Source: DASWJZ01 sp963739005 | GTDB taxonomy: Bacteria > Pseudomonadota > Alphaproteobacteria > Rhizobiales > Afifellaceae | Assembly (NCBI GenBank): GCA_963739005.1 | Contig: CAVTYQ010000004.1 | Span: 310,001-374,000, forward strand | Length of the DNA: 64,000 bases | Direction of reading: 5' to 3' | Part shown: positions 51,284-60,570 of the stretch, one piece after another | Position numbering within the stretch: position 1 is the stretch's first letter | Layout of the letters: every line of letters starts with the position of its first letter | Notes under the pieces: model-generated | What the model was told of the DNA's origin: nothing | Database searches by the model: none | The model's input: the letters and a program-made list of their open reading frames with translations, nothing else | Program-made: the position numbers and the translations under genes

Positions 51284-52420
51284 GTGCGGAGTGGCGTGAT
51301 GGGCGTGCGTGCGGCGCGGGCGAGGAGAGAGACCTCGCTCAGCGATGTGATCCTCGTGGGCGACTGCATTGCGGAGCTTAGCCGGCTACCCTCCAAGAGC
51401 GTCGATCTCGTCTTTGCCGACCCGCCCTACAACCTGCAGCTCTCCGGCGAGTTGCATCGCCCTGATCAATCACGCGTTGATGGTGTCGACGACGCCTGGG
51501 ACCGCTTTGCCGATTTCGCTACCTACGACGCCTTCACCCGCGCCTGGCTCGGCGAGTGCCGCCGGGTCTTGAAGCCGACCGGCGCGCTCTGGGTGATCGG
51601 CTCCTATCACAACATCTTCCGCGTCGGCGCCGTCCTGCAGGACCTCGGCTTCTGGATCCTGAACGATGTCGTCTGGCGCAAGACCAACCCGATGCCGAAT
51701 TTTCGCGGCCGTCGCTTTGCGAACGCGCACGAGACGCTGATCTGGGCGTCGCCCTCGGCGGACGCCAAGACCTACACCTTCAACTACGATGCGCTCAAAG
51801 TCTTCAACGACGATCTGCAGATGCGCTCCGACTGGTTCCTGCCGATCTGCACCGGCGAAGAACGGCTGAAGGACGGAAACGGTGACAAGGTGCATCCGAC
51901 TCAGAAGCCGGAAGCGCTGCTTTATCGCGTGCTCCTCGCCTCGACGAAGCCCGGCGACCTGGTGCTCGATCCTTTCTTCGGCACCGGCACGACCGGCGCG
52001 GTCGCGAAGAGGCTCGGCCGCCACTTCATCGGAATCGAGCGCGAGCCGGCCTATGTCGAGGCGGCGCAGCGTCGGATCGACGCGACGCGGGAAGCGGCTG
52101 GCGCTGTGCTCAAGGTCTTCGAGGGAAAGCGCGCGGAGCCGCGTGTGCCCTTCGGGTCGCTCATCGAGGCGGGCCTCGTCGCCGCCGGCGATGTCCTGAC
52201 CGATTCGCGCCGCCGCTTCGCCGCGACGGTGCGCGCCGACGCTTCACTCTTCTGCGAGGCGGAGGGGCGGCAGCATGTCGGCTCGATCCATCGCGTCGGC
52301 GCGGCCGTGCAGGGGCTTGAGGCCTGCAACGGCTGGACCTTCTGGCACACCGAGATTGCCGGCGCGCTCCAGCCGATCGATGCGCTCAGGACAGACATCA
52401 GGAAGCAGATGGCGGTTTGA
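51284..52420 (+). CDS. ccrM: CcrM-type DNA adenine methyltransferase (GANTC)
   Basis: 378 residues from GTG 51284, or 373 from ATG 51299. It methylates adenine in GANTC and, in alphaproteobacteria, is tied to the cell cycle. The catalytic DPPYNLQL motif comes early and the SAM motif FFGTGTTG late, the beta-class order. The C-terminal 90 residues (PFGSLIEAGLVAAGDVL and onward, with EACNGWTFWH) form the RAMA-type DNA-recognition domain that marks CcrM. No restriction enzyme is adjacent, so it is a solitary methylase. The 152-bp upstream gap shows no clear control site. Confidence 0.95.
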   Translation: MRSGVMGVRAARARRETSLSDVILVGDCIAELSRLPSKSVDLVFADPPYNLQLSGELHRPDQSRVDGVDDAWDRFADFATYDAFTRAWLGECRRVLKPTGALWVIGSYHNIFRVGAVLQDLGFWILNDVVWRKTNPMPNFRGRRFANAHETLIWASPSADAKTYTFNYDALKVFNDDLQMRSDWFLPICTGEERLKDGNGDKVHPTQKPEALLYRVLLASTKPGDLVLDPFFGTGTTGAVAKRLGRHFIGIEREPAYVEAAQRRIDATREAAGAVLKVFEGKRAEPRVPFGSLIEAGLVAAGDVLTDSRRRFAATVRADASLFCEAEGRQHVGSIHRVGAAVQGLEACNGWTFWHTEIAGALQPIDALRTDIRKQMAV

Positions 52421-52430
52421 GTCTCCGCGC

Positions 52431-53042
52431 TCAAATCGCGATGCCGTAGCGCTTCAAATCCTCGCGCATCTTTTCCGCGTTCGTGAAAAGCTCCGCATTC
52501 CACCCGGCGGCGCGCGCGCCTTCCACATTCGCGGGTGAATCGTCAAAGAAGAGCGTCGCCACGGGAGCAAGATCGAACGCCTCCGTGTGATGCGCGTAGA
52601 TTGCCGGGTCGGGCTTGATCAGCTTCACGTCGCCGGAAACTGTGACGCCGCGCCCCTCCTTCAGGATGGGAAAGCGCCGTTGCGCCTCGCGAAACGTGTC
52701 GGACGCGAAGTTGGTAAGGAGCGTCACGTCGTGGCCGTTCGCGAGAAGCGCGCGGAAGAGCGCGACGCTCTGCGGATATTCGTGCGACACCATCAGGTGC
52801 CAGTTCTTGCGGAAGGCGCGGATCAAGTCCGCCTTGTCCGGATGGCGGCCGATCGCTTCGGCCTCGGCTTCCGCCCAGCTTCGCCCGCGATCCTGCTCGA
52901 TGTTCCAGGCGCTTGAGCAGACTTCGGTCAGGAACGCCATCCGCTCCGCCGGGTCGGATATCAGCTCGAAATACCCCTGATGCGGGTCGTAGTGGACCAG
53001 CACCTTGCCGACGTCGAGCACGATATGGCGGATGTCGTTCAT
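52431..53042 (-). CDS. HAD family hydrolase, YihX-like
   Basis: 203 residues from ATG 53042, which overlaps the mutY stop (ATGA). Motif I reads VLDVGKVLVHYDP; the Gly in place of the second Asp is usual in the YihX/epoxide-hydrolase-like group. Motif II is in LLTNFASDTF, motif III in KLIKPDPAIYAHH, and FFDDSPANVEGA ends the active site. YihX dephosphorylates glucose-1-phosphate, but substrates vary. Coupling to mutY hints at nucleotide or sugar-phosphate housecleaning; this is inference. Confidence 0.9.
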   Translation of the reverse strand: MNDIRHIVLDVGKVLVHYDPHQGYFELISDPAERMAFLTEVCSSAWNIEQDRGRSWAEAEAEAIGRHPDKADLIRAFRKNWHLMVSHEYPQSVALFRALLANGHDVTLLTNFASDTFREAQRRFPILKEGRGVTVSGDVKLIKPDPAIYAHHTEAFDLAPVATLFFDDSPANVEGARAAGWNAELFTNAEKMREDLKRYGIAI

Positions 53043-54154
53043 GGCTTTCCCTGTGCTTTCGTTGCGCCCGGATAGGCCGCTTCGATTGCCTTTTTCATAA
53101 CGTTCGGAAGCGCTTCTTCGGAAAGCTTGGTCGCCCACCAATGGCCGGGCGGGGCGGGGGTTTCGAGGCCGACATCGGCGCGCTCAATTCTCAGCCGCAA
53201 TTCGAAATGCGTGAAGCCATGCGCCACGGGTGAAGCAAGCGCATGCCATTCCGCCTTGAACGGCCGCTTTCCCCGTGGCGTCGACGCCTCGTCCCATTCG
53301 CTGCCGGGCACCTCGCTCATGCCGCCGAGAAGCCCCGCAGGCGGGCGGCGGCGAAGCAGGATCGCCCCGTCCGCGCGGCGCACGACGAAGGCTGTGCCGA
53401 TCCGCGTCGGGCGCGCCTTCTTCGGCGCCTTGAGCGGCAGCACGATTTCCAATCCCTCGCGCCGCGCGCTGCATTCCTCCGACCATGGGCAGAGCACGCA
53501 GGCGGGCTTTCGCGGCGTGCAGATCGTTGCGCCGAGATCCATCAGCGCCTCGGCGAATTCGCCGGCGCGCGCGCTTGGCACGAGCGGCTGAAGCTTCTCG
53601 CGGATCAGCGGCTTCGCGGCGGGGAAGGGCGTCGCGATCGCGAAGAGGCGGGCGACGACGCGCTCGACGTTGCCGTCGACGACCGCCGCCGGTTCGTCGA
53701 AGGCGATCGCCGCGATTGCCGCGGAGGTGTAGGCGCCGATGCCGGGAAGCTTCGCCAGCTCCGCCGTGGTCTCGGGAAACCGCGCGCCCGGCCGCGCCGC
53801 CACGACGCGCGCGCATTCGACCAGCTTTCGCGCGCGCGAGTAGTACCCAAGCCCCGCCCACGCGGCCATGATGTCGCGCTCGTCGGCCGCGGCGAGGTCG
53901 CGGAGCGTCGGCCAGCGCTCGACGAAGCGGAGGAAATAGGGCGCGACGGCCTTCACCGTCGTCTGTTGCAGCATCACTTCGGAAAGCCAGACGCGGTAGG
54001 GATCGGGCCGCGCGCCGCGCGCCCGCGCCTTCGGCCCGACCCGCCACGGAAGGATGCGGGCGTGCCTCTCGTACCAGGCGATCAGCGCGGCTGCGGCGGG
54101 TTGGCGATTTCGTCTTGCGGGCGCGGCCGGCATCGCTAGCTTGGCGGGCATCAC
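53039..54154 (-). CDS. mutY: A/G-specific adenine glycosylase
   Basis: 371 residues. It removes adenine mispaired with 8-oxoguanine. The helix-hairpin-helix is LPGIGAYTSAAI, with catalytic E59 (SEVMLQQTTV) and D160 (VVDGNVERV). The [4Fe-4S] cluster cysteines are C212, C219, C222 and C228 with the standard 6-2-5 spacing. The C-terminal NUDIX-like domain (about 240-360) recognises 8-oxoguanine. Divergent from the DUF721 gene, with which it shares a very short promoter region. Confidence 0.97.
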   Translation of the reverse strand: MMPAKLAMPAAPARRNRQPAAAALIAWYERHARILPWRVGPKARARGARPDPYRVWLSEVMLQQTTVKAVAPYFLRFVERWPTLRDLAAADERDIMAAWAGLGYYSRARKLVECARVVAARPGARFPETTAELAKLPGIGAYTSAAIAAIAFDEPAAVVDGNVERVVARLFAIATPFPAAKPLIREKLQPLVPSARAGEFAEALMDLGATICTPRKPACVLCPWSEECSARREGLEIVLPLKAPKKARPTRIGTAFVVRRADGAILLRRRPPAGLLGGMSEVPGSEWDEASTPRGKRPFKAEWHALASPVAHGFTHFELRLRIERADVGLETPAPPGHWWATKLSEEALPNVMKKAIEAAYPGATKAQGKP

Positions 54155-54211
54155 GCGCCATGTGTGGCGCTGGCGCCCTCCAAGGCAAGGGCGGAAGGAG
54201 CATCGTCAACA

Positions 54212-54676
54212 GTGGCGCATCCGTCGCGGCCGAACGCAAAGTCCGTCGCCGAGCTGATCGGTAAGGCGCTCGATCCGCTCGTCCGCAAGCGCGGCCTCGC
54301 CCGCGCCGAGCTGATCGCCTGGTGGCCGGACATCGTTGGCGCCGCCTATTTCGAGCGGACGGCGCCGGAGCGCATCCGCTGGTCGCGCGACGGCCGGGCG
54401 GCGACGCTCGTCGTGCGCTGCGATCCCTCGGTCGCCCTCCAGTTCGCGCACGAGACGGGGCGCGTCCGCGAGCGGGTCAATACCTATTTCGGCTATCCGG
54501 CGGTCGGCGCGGTGAAGATCGTGCAGCACCCGATCGGCGTGGCCGAGGAAGCGCGCCCGCAGCCACCGCCGGCCCGCGAGGTCCCGGCGGCGCTTGAGCG
54601 GAGGCTCGACGGCGTCGACGGCCCGCTCAGGGAATCGCTCCGCGCACTGGGCCGCAGCATTATCGCACGAACGTGA
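54212..54676 (+). CDS. DUF721 family protein (DciA-like)
   Basis: 154 residues from GTG 54212, chosen because a strong GGAAGGAG lies 11 bases upstream; a GTG at 54164 would leave only nine bases to mutY. The family core is the stretch WWPDIVGAAYFERTAPERIRW followed by LVVRCDPSVALQFAHET. DciA-type proteins load the replicative helicase in bacteria lacking DnaC; alphaproteobacterial members of DUF721 are related but their role is less tested. The tail contains a Pro-rich linker and a short helix. Confidence 0.85.
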   Translation: MAHPSRPNAKSVAELIGKALDPLVRKRGLARAELIAWWPDIVGAAYFERTAPERIRWSRDGRAATLVVRCDPSVALQFAHETGRVRERVNTYFGYPAVGAVKIVQHPIGVAEEARPQPPPAREVPAALERRLDGVDGPLRESLRALGRSIIART

Positions 54677-54796
54677 CGACTTGGCCGTTTCCCGCCGGCC
54701 GGCCATGCCCTATTTAGGCTGGGAAACGCGCCGTTCAGCCTCCGTTCAAGGGGCTTCGGCTGAAGTCGCCGGCAGGACTCCGGGAAGGATGGTGAC

Positions 54797-55429
54797 ATGG
54801 TGAGTATCGCCCGCCGCGCTTTTCTGTTGGTTTCGTTGGCAGGAGCGCTCGTTCTTGGCCGCGCCGCATTGGCGCAGGATGCCACCGTCAACGTCGCCGA
54901 CCTGCTCGCCCCCGGCCCGCTCGAAGAGAAGGTGCTCGGTCCGGCCGATGCGCCGGTGAGCGTCGTCGAATACGCCTCGATGAGCTGCCCGCACTGCGCG
55001 CATTTCGACATGACGACATTCGACGATTTCAAGCTCAAATACGTCGACAGCGGCAAAGTCCGCTACGTCTTCCGCGAGTACCCCTTGAACGCCCCCGCCT
55101 TCGCGGTTGCAATGCTCGCCCGCTGCGCCCCGGCCGACCAGTTCTTCGACATCGTCCACACCTTCTTCCGCACGCAGGACAAATGGCTCTATGGCAGCGA
55201 CGTGAAGGCCGGTATCCTTGACGTCGGCGGGCAGTTCGGGATTACCGACCAAAGTTTTGATGCATGCCTCAAGAATCAGGCACTATTGGACGCGATAAAG
55301 GCCGTTCAGGATCGCGGTAGTGCTTTCGGCGTGCACGCCACGCCGACGTTCTTCATCAACGGCAAGAAGTACGAAGGGGCGTTGTCGCTTGAGGATTTGG
55401 ACAAGGCGATCGAGCCGCTGCTCAACTAG
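54797..55429 (+). CDS. DsbA family thiol:disulfide oxidoreductase
   Basis: 210 residues. A signal peptide with RRAF at its start (possible Tat signal, otherwise Sec) ends near residue 26. The thioredoxin fold has the redox motif C64PHC67 and the cis-Pro loop VHATPTFFING near the end. A helical insert lies between them. It makes disulfides in exported proteins. In Hyphomicrobiales this gene regularly stands directly before smc, as here (42-bp gap). Confidence 0.93.
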   Translation: MVSIARRAFLLVSLAGALVLGRAALAQDATVNVADLLAPGPLEEKVLGPADAPVSVVEYASMSCPHCAHFDMTTFDDFKLKYVDSGKVRYVFREYPLNAPAFAVAMLARCAPADQFFDIVHTFFRTQDKWLYGSDVKAGILDVGGQFGITDQSFDACLKNQALLDAIKAVQDRGSAFGVHATPTFFINGKKYEGALSLEDLDKAIEPLLN

Positions 55430-55471
55430 GCGCGCCGGCGGGCCCGCGTCGGCGGCGGGGGCTCGCATCGA

Positions 55472-58400
55472 ATGAAGGTCACGCGTCTGCGTCTGCACGG
55501 CTTCAAGTCGTTCGCCGACGCCATCGAAGTTCCGGTCGAGCCAGGAATCACCGGCATTGTCGGGCCGAACGGCTGCGGCAAGTCGAACCTTGTCGAGGCG
55601 CTCCGCTTCGTCATGGGCGAAAGCTCGTACAAGGCGATGCGCGGCGGCGGCATGGAAGACGTGATCTTCTCCGGATCCGGCACCCGTCCGTCGCGCAACA
55701 TGGCCGAGGTGACGCTCGGCGCAGAGCGCGACGAGGGGGCGGGAAACGGCCCCGAGCCGGTCGAGATCACCCGCCGCATCGAACGCGACGCCGGCTCGAG
55801 CTACCGCATCAACGGCCGCGACGTGCGCGCCCGCGACGTGCAGATTCTCTTCGCCGACGCGGCGACCGGCGCGCATTCGTCCGCGCTTGTCCGCCAGGGC
55901 CAGGTGGCTGAGCTGATCGCCGCCAAGCCGATCGCCCGCCGCGGCATCCTGGAAGATGCCGCCGGCATCTCCGGCCTGCACGCGCGCCGCAACGAAGCGG
56001 AGCAAAAACTCCGCGCGGCGGAAAACAACCTCGGCCGCGTGAGCGACATCATGGCCGAGATCGAGGGCCAGCTCGACGGGCTGAAGCGCCAGGCGCGCCA
56101 GGCTATCCGCTACCGCAAGATCTCCGAAGAGATCCGCAAGGCGGAGGCGATCCTCTACGTCATCAACTGGGAAAGCGCGCTCGCGCGCCTGGCCGAGGCG
56201 GAGGCTGAGCTTCTTGCCGCCGGAACGCATTTTGCCGAGGTTTCCGCGGCGCAGACCGAGGCGGGGAGGGCCGAGGCGGAAGTGGCCGCCCGGCTCCCGG
56301 CGCTGCGCGACAAGGCGGCTGCCGCGGCGGCGAAGCTTGAGCGCCTGAAGGTCGCCGCTGCGGAGATCGACCGCGAAGAGGCGCAGCGGAAGGCGCGCCG
56401 GCAGGAACTGATCGCGCGCCGCGCGCAAGCCGATGCCGACCTCCGCCACGAAGGCGAAATCGGAAGCGACGCCAACGCCGCGGCGGAGCGGCTCGACGCC
56501 GAAGAGGCAAAGCTCGGCGCGGAGACGGCCGAAGCGGAGGGACAGATTGTCTCCGCCACCGCGGCGGCCGACAACGCTGCCGCCTCCGTCAACACATGGG
56601 AGGCCGAGTTCGCGGCCGCCGCCGGTGCGCTTGCCGCCGCCGAGGCCGAGCGCGCCGCCCGCGAGCGCGCCATCCGCGAGGCGCAGTCGAAGCTCCGCCG
56701 CTTGGAGGACGAGCGCGGGACCACGCTTGGCGAGCGCGAGCGCATCATGGCGGACGAAGGCGCCGGCACCGAGGTCGCTGCCGCCGCCGCCGCACTTGCC
56801 GATGCGGAAGCGCTCGTCGCCAAGCGCGAGAAGGAGGCCCAAGCGGCCGAGGCGACCTGCGCCGCGGCGCGCGAAGCGGAGCGCCGCGCGCGCGGGCCCT
56901 ACGATGCGGCCGAGCGTGCCTTCGGCGCCCTCGACGCCGAGGCGCGCATGCTCACCGACGTCTTGAATGCTACCGGTGCGGATCGCTTTCCGCCGCTGAT
57001 CGATTCGCTCGAAGTCGCGTCCGGCTACGAGCAGGCGCTGGCCGCCGCGCTCGGCGACGATCTCGACGCGTCGCTCGATCGCGCTGCGCCGGTCCATTGG
57101 GGAATGAGCGGCCGTGGCGACATGGATCCGGCGCTTCCTCCCGGAGTAGCACCGCTTGCCGATTTCGTGCGCGGGCCGGCGAGCCTCACGCGCCGGCTTC
57201 GCCTGATCGGCGTCGTCGCGGCGGCGGAAGCAGCGACGCTTCAGCCGCTTCTTGCGGCCGGCCAGCGGCTCGTCAGCCCGGACGGCGGACTCTGGCGCTG
57301 GGACGGGCTTGAGGCTGCGGCAGGCGCCGCGGCGGCGCGCGCAAGGCGTCTTGAGCAGCGGACCCGCCTTGCCGCGGTCACGCAGGAGCTCGAAGCGGCG
57401 CGCTTCGACGTGGAGAAGGCGCTCGACGCCTTCGGCACCGCCACGCAGCTCCGCGCCGAGGCGGAGACTTTCGATGCCGACGCGCGCCGCGCGCTGCACG
57501 AAGCCCATCAAGCATTGGAGGCGAAGCGGCGGGCGGTGACGGACGCCGAGCGGCGGCATGCCCGCGTGGTCGAGCGCGTTTCGGCGTTTGCCGGCGCGCT
57601 GACGCGGATCGAATCCGATGCCGAGACCTGCCGCGCCGAACTCAGGGTGGCCGAGGACGCGCTTGCCGGACTGCCCGACGCGGCTGAGCTCGAAGGGCGC
57701 CGCGACGACGTGCAGGCCGCGCTTTCAAAGGAGCGCACGCTTTCCGCCGAGGCCCGCCTCGAAGCCGAGCGTGCGACGCATGGCCAGACGGTCCGTGCGC
57801 GCCGCCTTGCCGATATCGCCGCCGAACGCGAGCGTTGGGCAGCGCGTCTTCAGCGTGCGGCCGAGCGCGTCATAGAGCTCAACGAGCGCCTCGCCTCGCT
57901 CGACGCGGAGATCGCGGCCGTGCCCGACGATCCCGAAGCATTTGCCGAGCGGCGCCGCGCACTCGGCGGCGAGACCGTATCGGCGGCGGCCGAGCTTGCA
58001 GCGGCGGAGGCAGAGCTCGCCGACGCCGAAGCCGCGCATCGCTTGGCGCAGGAGGCTGCGCGCGCCGCGTTCGATGCGCTCGCCGAAGCCCGCGAGAGGC
58101 GCGGCCGTGACGAAGAGCGGGTGATCGCGGCCGGCGCCCGCAAGACCGAGCTTGCCGCCCAGATCGCCGAGCACTTCGACTGGCAGCTCGAAGATCTTCG
58201 CAGCCTCGCCGGCCTTGCCGATGACGCCGAGACGCCGGAGGCCGGCGTCGTCGAGGCACGGCTCCACAAGTGGAAGGCCGAACGCGAGCGGCTTGGCGGC
58301 GTCAACCTCCGCGCCGAGGAGGAGGCGCAGGAGCTTGAGGCGCGGCTCGGCGAGATGCGGGTCGAGAAGGAAGACCTCGAGGAGGCGATCAAGCGTCTCC

Positions 58401-58918
58401 GGCTCGGCATCCAGAATCTGAACCGTGAGGGCCGCCAGCGGCTCGTCGCCGCCTTCGAGACGGTGAACGGCCACTTTCAGAGCCTCTTCAAGCACCTCTT
58501 CGGCGGCGGCATGGCGGAGCTTGCGCTCGTCGGCTCCGACGACCCGCTCGAAGCCGGCCTTGAGATCGTCGCCCGCCCGCCGGGCAAGCGCCCGCAGTCG
58601 ATGACGCTTCTGTCGGGCGGGGAGCAGGCGCTGACGGCGCTCGCGCTGATCTTCGCCGTCTTTCTCACCAATCCTTCGCCGATCTGCGTGCTCGATGAGG
58701 TCGATGCGCCGCTCGACGACGCCAATGTCGACCGCTTCTGCAAGCTCCTCGACGACATGCGCCGGCGCACCGACACGCGCTTCATCGTCGTCACCCACAA
58801 CCCGATCACCATGGCGCAGATGGACCGCCTCCTCGGCGTGACCATGGCCGAGCGCGGCGTCTCGCAGGTCGTGTCGGTCGATCTTGCCGTGGCGGAACGT
58901 TTCCGCGAGGCGAGCTGA
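55472..58918 (+). CDS. smc: Chromosome segregation protein SMC
   Basis: 1148 residues. An ATP-driven DNA clamp that folds the chromosome with ScpA and ScpB (not in the window). Walker A GPNGCGKSN is at 31-39. Two long coiled coils, very rich in Ala, Glu and Arg, run from about 165-490 and 665-1000, separated by a hinge (about 505-600) of the type DRFPPLIDSLEV. The C-terminal signature LLSGGEQALTALAL is near 1048 and Walker B VLDEVDAPLDDANV near 1075. Both head halves are complete, so it should be functional. Confidence 0.97.
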   Translation: MKVTRLRLHGFKSFADAIEVPVEPGITGIVGPNGCGKSNLVEALRFVMGESSYKAMRGGGMEDVIFSGSGTRPSRNMAEVTLGAERDEGAGNGPEPVEITRRIERDAGSSYRINGRDVRARDVQILFADAATGAHSSALVRQGQVAELIAAKPIARRGILEDAAGISGLHARRNEAEQKLRAAENNLGRVSDIMAEIEGQLDGLKRQARQAIRYRKISEEIRKAEAILYVINWESALARLAEAEAELLAAGTHFAEVSAAQTEAGRAEAEVAARLPALRDKAAAAAAKLERLKVAAAEIDREEAQRKARRQELIARRAQADADLRHEGEIGSDANAAAERLDAEEAKLGAETAEAEGQIVSATAAADNAAASVNTWEAEFAAAAGALAAAEAERAARERAIREAQSKLRRLEDERGTTLGERERIMADEGAGTEVAAAAAALADAEALVAKREKEAQAAEATCAAAREAERRARGPYDAAERAFGALDAEARMLTDVLNATGADRFPPLIDSLEVASGYEQALAAALGDDLDASLDRAAPVHWGMSGRGDMDPALPPGVAPLADFVRGPASLTRRLRLIGVVAAAEAATLQPLLAAGQRLVSPDGGLWRWDGLEAAAGAAAARARRLEQRTRLAAVTQELEAARFDVEKALDAFGTATQLRAEAETFDADARRALHEAHQALEAKRRAVTDAERRHARVVERVSAFAGALTRIESDAETCRAELRVAEDALAGLPDAAELEGRRDDVQAALSKERTLSAEARLEAERATHGQTVRARRLADIAAERERWAARLQRAAERVIELNERLASLDAEIAAVPDDPEAFAERRRALGGETVSAAAELAAAEAELADAEAAHRLAQEAARAAFDALAEARERRGRDEERVIAAGARKTELAAQIAEHFDWQLEDLRSLAGLADDAETPEAGVVEARLHKWKAERERLGGVNLRAEEEAQELEARLGEMRVEKEDLEEAIKRLRLGIQNLNREGRQRLVAAFETVNGHFQSLFKHLFGGGMAELALVGSDDPLEAGLEIVARPPGKRPQSMTLLSGGEQALTALALIFAVFLTNPSPICVLDEVDAPLDDANVDRFCKLLDDMRRRTDTRFIVVTHNPITMAQMDRLLGVTMAERGVSQVVSVDLAVAERFREAS

Positions 58919-58989
58919 CGCTGGTTCAGGCTGCGTCGAGGCGACGAAAAGTGAACGTTGCCAATAGATTAGGCGGCATCGCGGTTGCC

Positions 58990-59018
58990 TTGACACCCAT
59001 GGGGGCCAAAACTATGGT
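58990..59018 (+). promoter_or_regulatory. Sigma-70 promoter of the atp (F0) operon
   Basis: A consensus -35 TTGACA at 58990-58995 and a -10 TATGGT at 59013-59018 are separated by exactly 17 bases. They lie 78 bp before the atpI start, in the 177-bp gap after smc. Start of transcription would fall near 59025. This is the best sigma-70 match I saw in the window. Confidence 0.6.
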
Positions 59019-59095
59019 GCGCCCGGTTTCGGAGGGGTCCGCCCCTGCCGATGACCGTTTGCGCGCTGTCTGAACGGCGGTTCTCGGACACTCGG

Positions 59096-59443
59096 ATGGC
59101 GGCGGAAGACGGGAAATCTGGCAGAACGGACAGCACCAACTCCGAGCTTGCCCGGCGGCTCGACCGTCTTTCGCGTGCGATCGACGCGGAGAAGCGCGAA
59201 CATGCGGAAGCCGAGGAGCCAAAACGGACGGGCAGCACGGATTTCGCCTATGCCTTCCGGCTAGCGAGCGAGTTCGTTGCCGGCATTCTGGTCGGCATCG
59301 GCTTGGGCTGGGGACTTGACCGCTTGGCAGGCACGTCGCCTTGGGGTTTGATCGGTTTCCTGCTGCTCGGTTTCGCGGCGGGCGTGCTGAACGTGGTGCG
59401 CACGTCCAGTCGCATGACGGGCGGCAACGGGCGGTCGAATTGA
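59096..59443 (+). CDS. atpI: ATP synthase protein I (AtpI)
   Basis: 115 residues from ATG 59096; the frame opens at 59051 but with no family sequence there. A charged N-terminal half precedes two transmembrane helices with FVAGILVGIGLGWGLDRL and GLIGFLLLGFAAGVLNVVR. AtpI helps assemble the c-ring and stands first in the alphaproteobacterial F0 operon. Confidence 0.92.
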   Translation: MAAEDGKSGRTDSTNSELARRLDRLSRAIDAEKREHAEAEEPKRTGSTDFAYAFRLASEFVAGILVGIGLGWGLDRLAGTSPWGLIGFLLLGFAAGVLNVVRTSSRMTGGNGRSN

Positions 59444-59485
59444 GGTCGTAGCCCGGGGCACGGGTGCGAGAAGGGGATTTTTGGC

Positions 59486-60259
59486 GTGGAAAAGACTGCG
59501 GCCGCCGACAAGGTCGACCCGATCCATCAGTTCGGCATCCACAATCTTGTCGATTTTGGCACGATCGGCAGCGTCCACATCGCCTTCACCAATTCCGCGC
59601 TCTTCATGCTGATCGCGGTGGCGCTGATCGCGGCGCTTCTCATCCTTGGCACGTCGCGCCGCGCCGTCGTTCCCGGCCGCATCCAGGCGCTCGCCGAGAT
59701 CTCCTACGAGTTCGTCGCCAATATGCTGCGCGAGGCAGCCGGCAAGGACGGGATGCGCTTCTTCCCGTTCGTGTTCTCGATCTTCATGTTCGTGCTGTTC
59801 TGCAACGTGATCGGGCTGGTGCCCTACTTCTTCACAGTGACCAGCCACCTCGTCATCACCGCCGCGCTTGCCGTGACCATCATCCTGCTCGTGGTCCTCT
59901 ACGGCTTCTACAGAAACGGCGTGAAGTTCCTCGGGCTCTTCGTGCCGCACGGCGTGCCGGGCTACCTCCTGCCGCTGGTCGTGGCGATCGAGGTGCTCTC
60001 CTTCCTGTCGCGCCCGGTCAGCCTGTCGGTTCGTCTCTTCGCCAACATGCTCGCCGGCCACATCACGCTGAAAGTCTTCGCAAGCTTCATCCTGATGCTC
60101 GGCGCCTTCGGCGTCGCCGGCTGGGTCGGCGCGGTGATCCCCTTCGCGATGACGGTCGCGCTGACCGCGCTCGAAATCCTCGTCGCCTTCCTGCAGGCCT
60201 ATGTCTTCGCCATCTTGACCTGCATGTATTTGAACGACGCGCTTCACCCGACGCACTGA
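59486..60259 (+). CDS. atpB: ATP synthase F0 subunit a
   Basis: 257 residues from GTG 59486. The proton-channel subunit with five or six helices. The essential arginine lies in SLSVRLFANMLAGH, and the helix with ALEILVAFLQAYVFAILTC carries the other channel residues. The N-terminus DPIHQFGIHNLVDF is typical of this lineage. It follows atpI by 42 bp. Confidence 0.97.
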   Translation: MEKTAAADKVDPIHQFGIHNLVDFGTIGSVHIAFTNSALFMLIAVALIAALLILGTSRRAVVPGRIQALAEISYEFVANMLREAAGKDGMRFFPFVFSIFMFVLFCNVIGLVPYFFTVTSHLVITAALAVTIILLVVLYGFYRNGVKFLGLFVPHGVPGYLLPLVVAIEVLSFLSRPVSLSVRLFANMLAGHITLKVFASFILMLGAFGVAGWVGAVIPFAMTVALTALEILVAFLQAYVFAILTCMYLNDALHPTH

Positions 60260-60290
60260 AATCACACCAACTGGAATCAAGGAGTTCATC

Positions 60291-60518
60291 ATGGAAGCGG
60301 ATGCTGCGAAGCTGATCGGAGCCGGTATCGCCTGTATCGGAATGGGCGGTGCCGGCGTCGGCCTCGGCTCGCTCTTCGGCCTTTATCTGCAGAGCGCGAT
60401 CCGTAATCCGGCTGCGGCGGACGGTCAGTTCGGCCGGCTGATCTTCGGCTTCGCCGTGACCGAGGCGCTCGGCATCTTCTCGCTGCTGATCGCGCTCCTC
60501 CTGATCTTCGCCGTCTGA
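60291..60518 (+). CDS. atpE: ATP synthase F0 subunit c
   Basis: 75 residues, two helices forming a hairpin. The proton-binding carboxylate is E58 in FAVTEALGIFSLL. The first helix is Gly-rich (GAGIACIGMGGAGVGLGSLFG), giving the close packing of the rotor ring, and the polar loop carries RNP. A clean AAGGAG precedes the ATG. Confidence 0.98.
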   Translation: MEADAAKLIGAGIACIGMGGAGVGLGSLFGLYLQSAIRNPAAADGQFGRLIFGFAVTEALGIFSLLIALLLIFAV

Positions 60519-60570
60519 CGGCAAGCGCCGGGCGGCTCTCGACCGTCGCCCGGACGGGAAGGCTAAAGCC

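Noticed and set aside
51284..52420. Restriction-modification system around the methylase
   Set aside because: No endonuclease or specificity gene is adjacent, and the C-terminal domain is that of the solitary CcrM type.
55283..57559. 758-codon open frame antisense to dsbA/smc
   Set aside because: Low-complexity Arg/Leu/Gly composition and complete overlap with smc; no family features.
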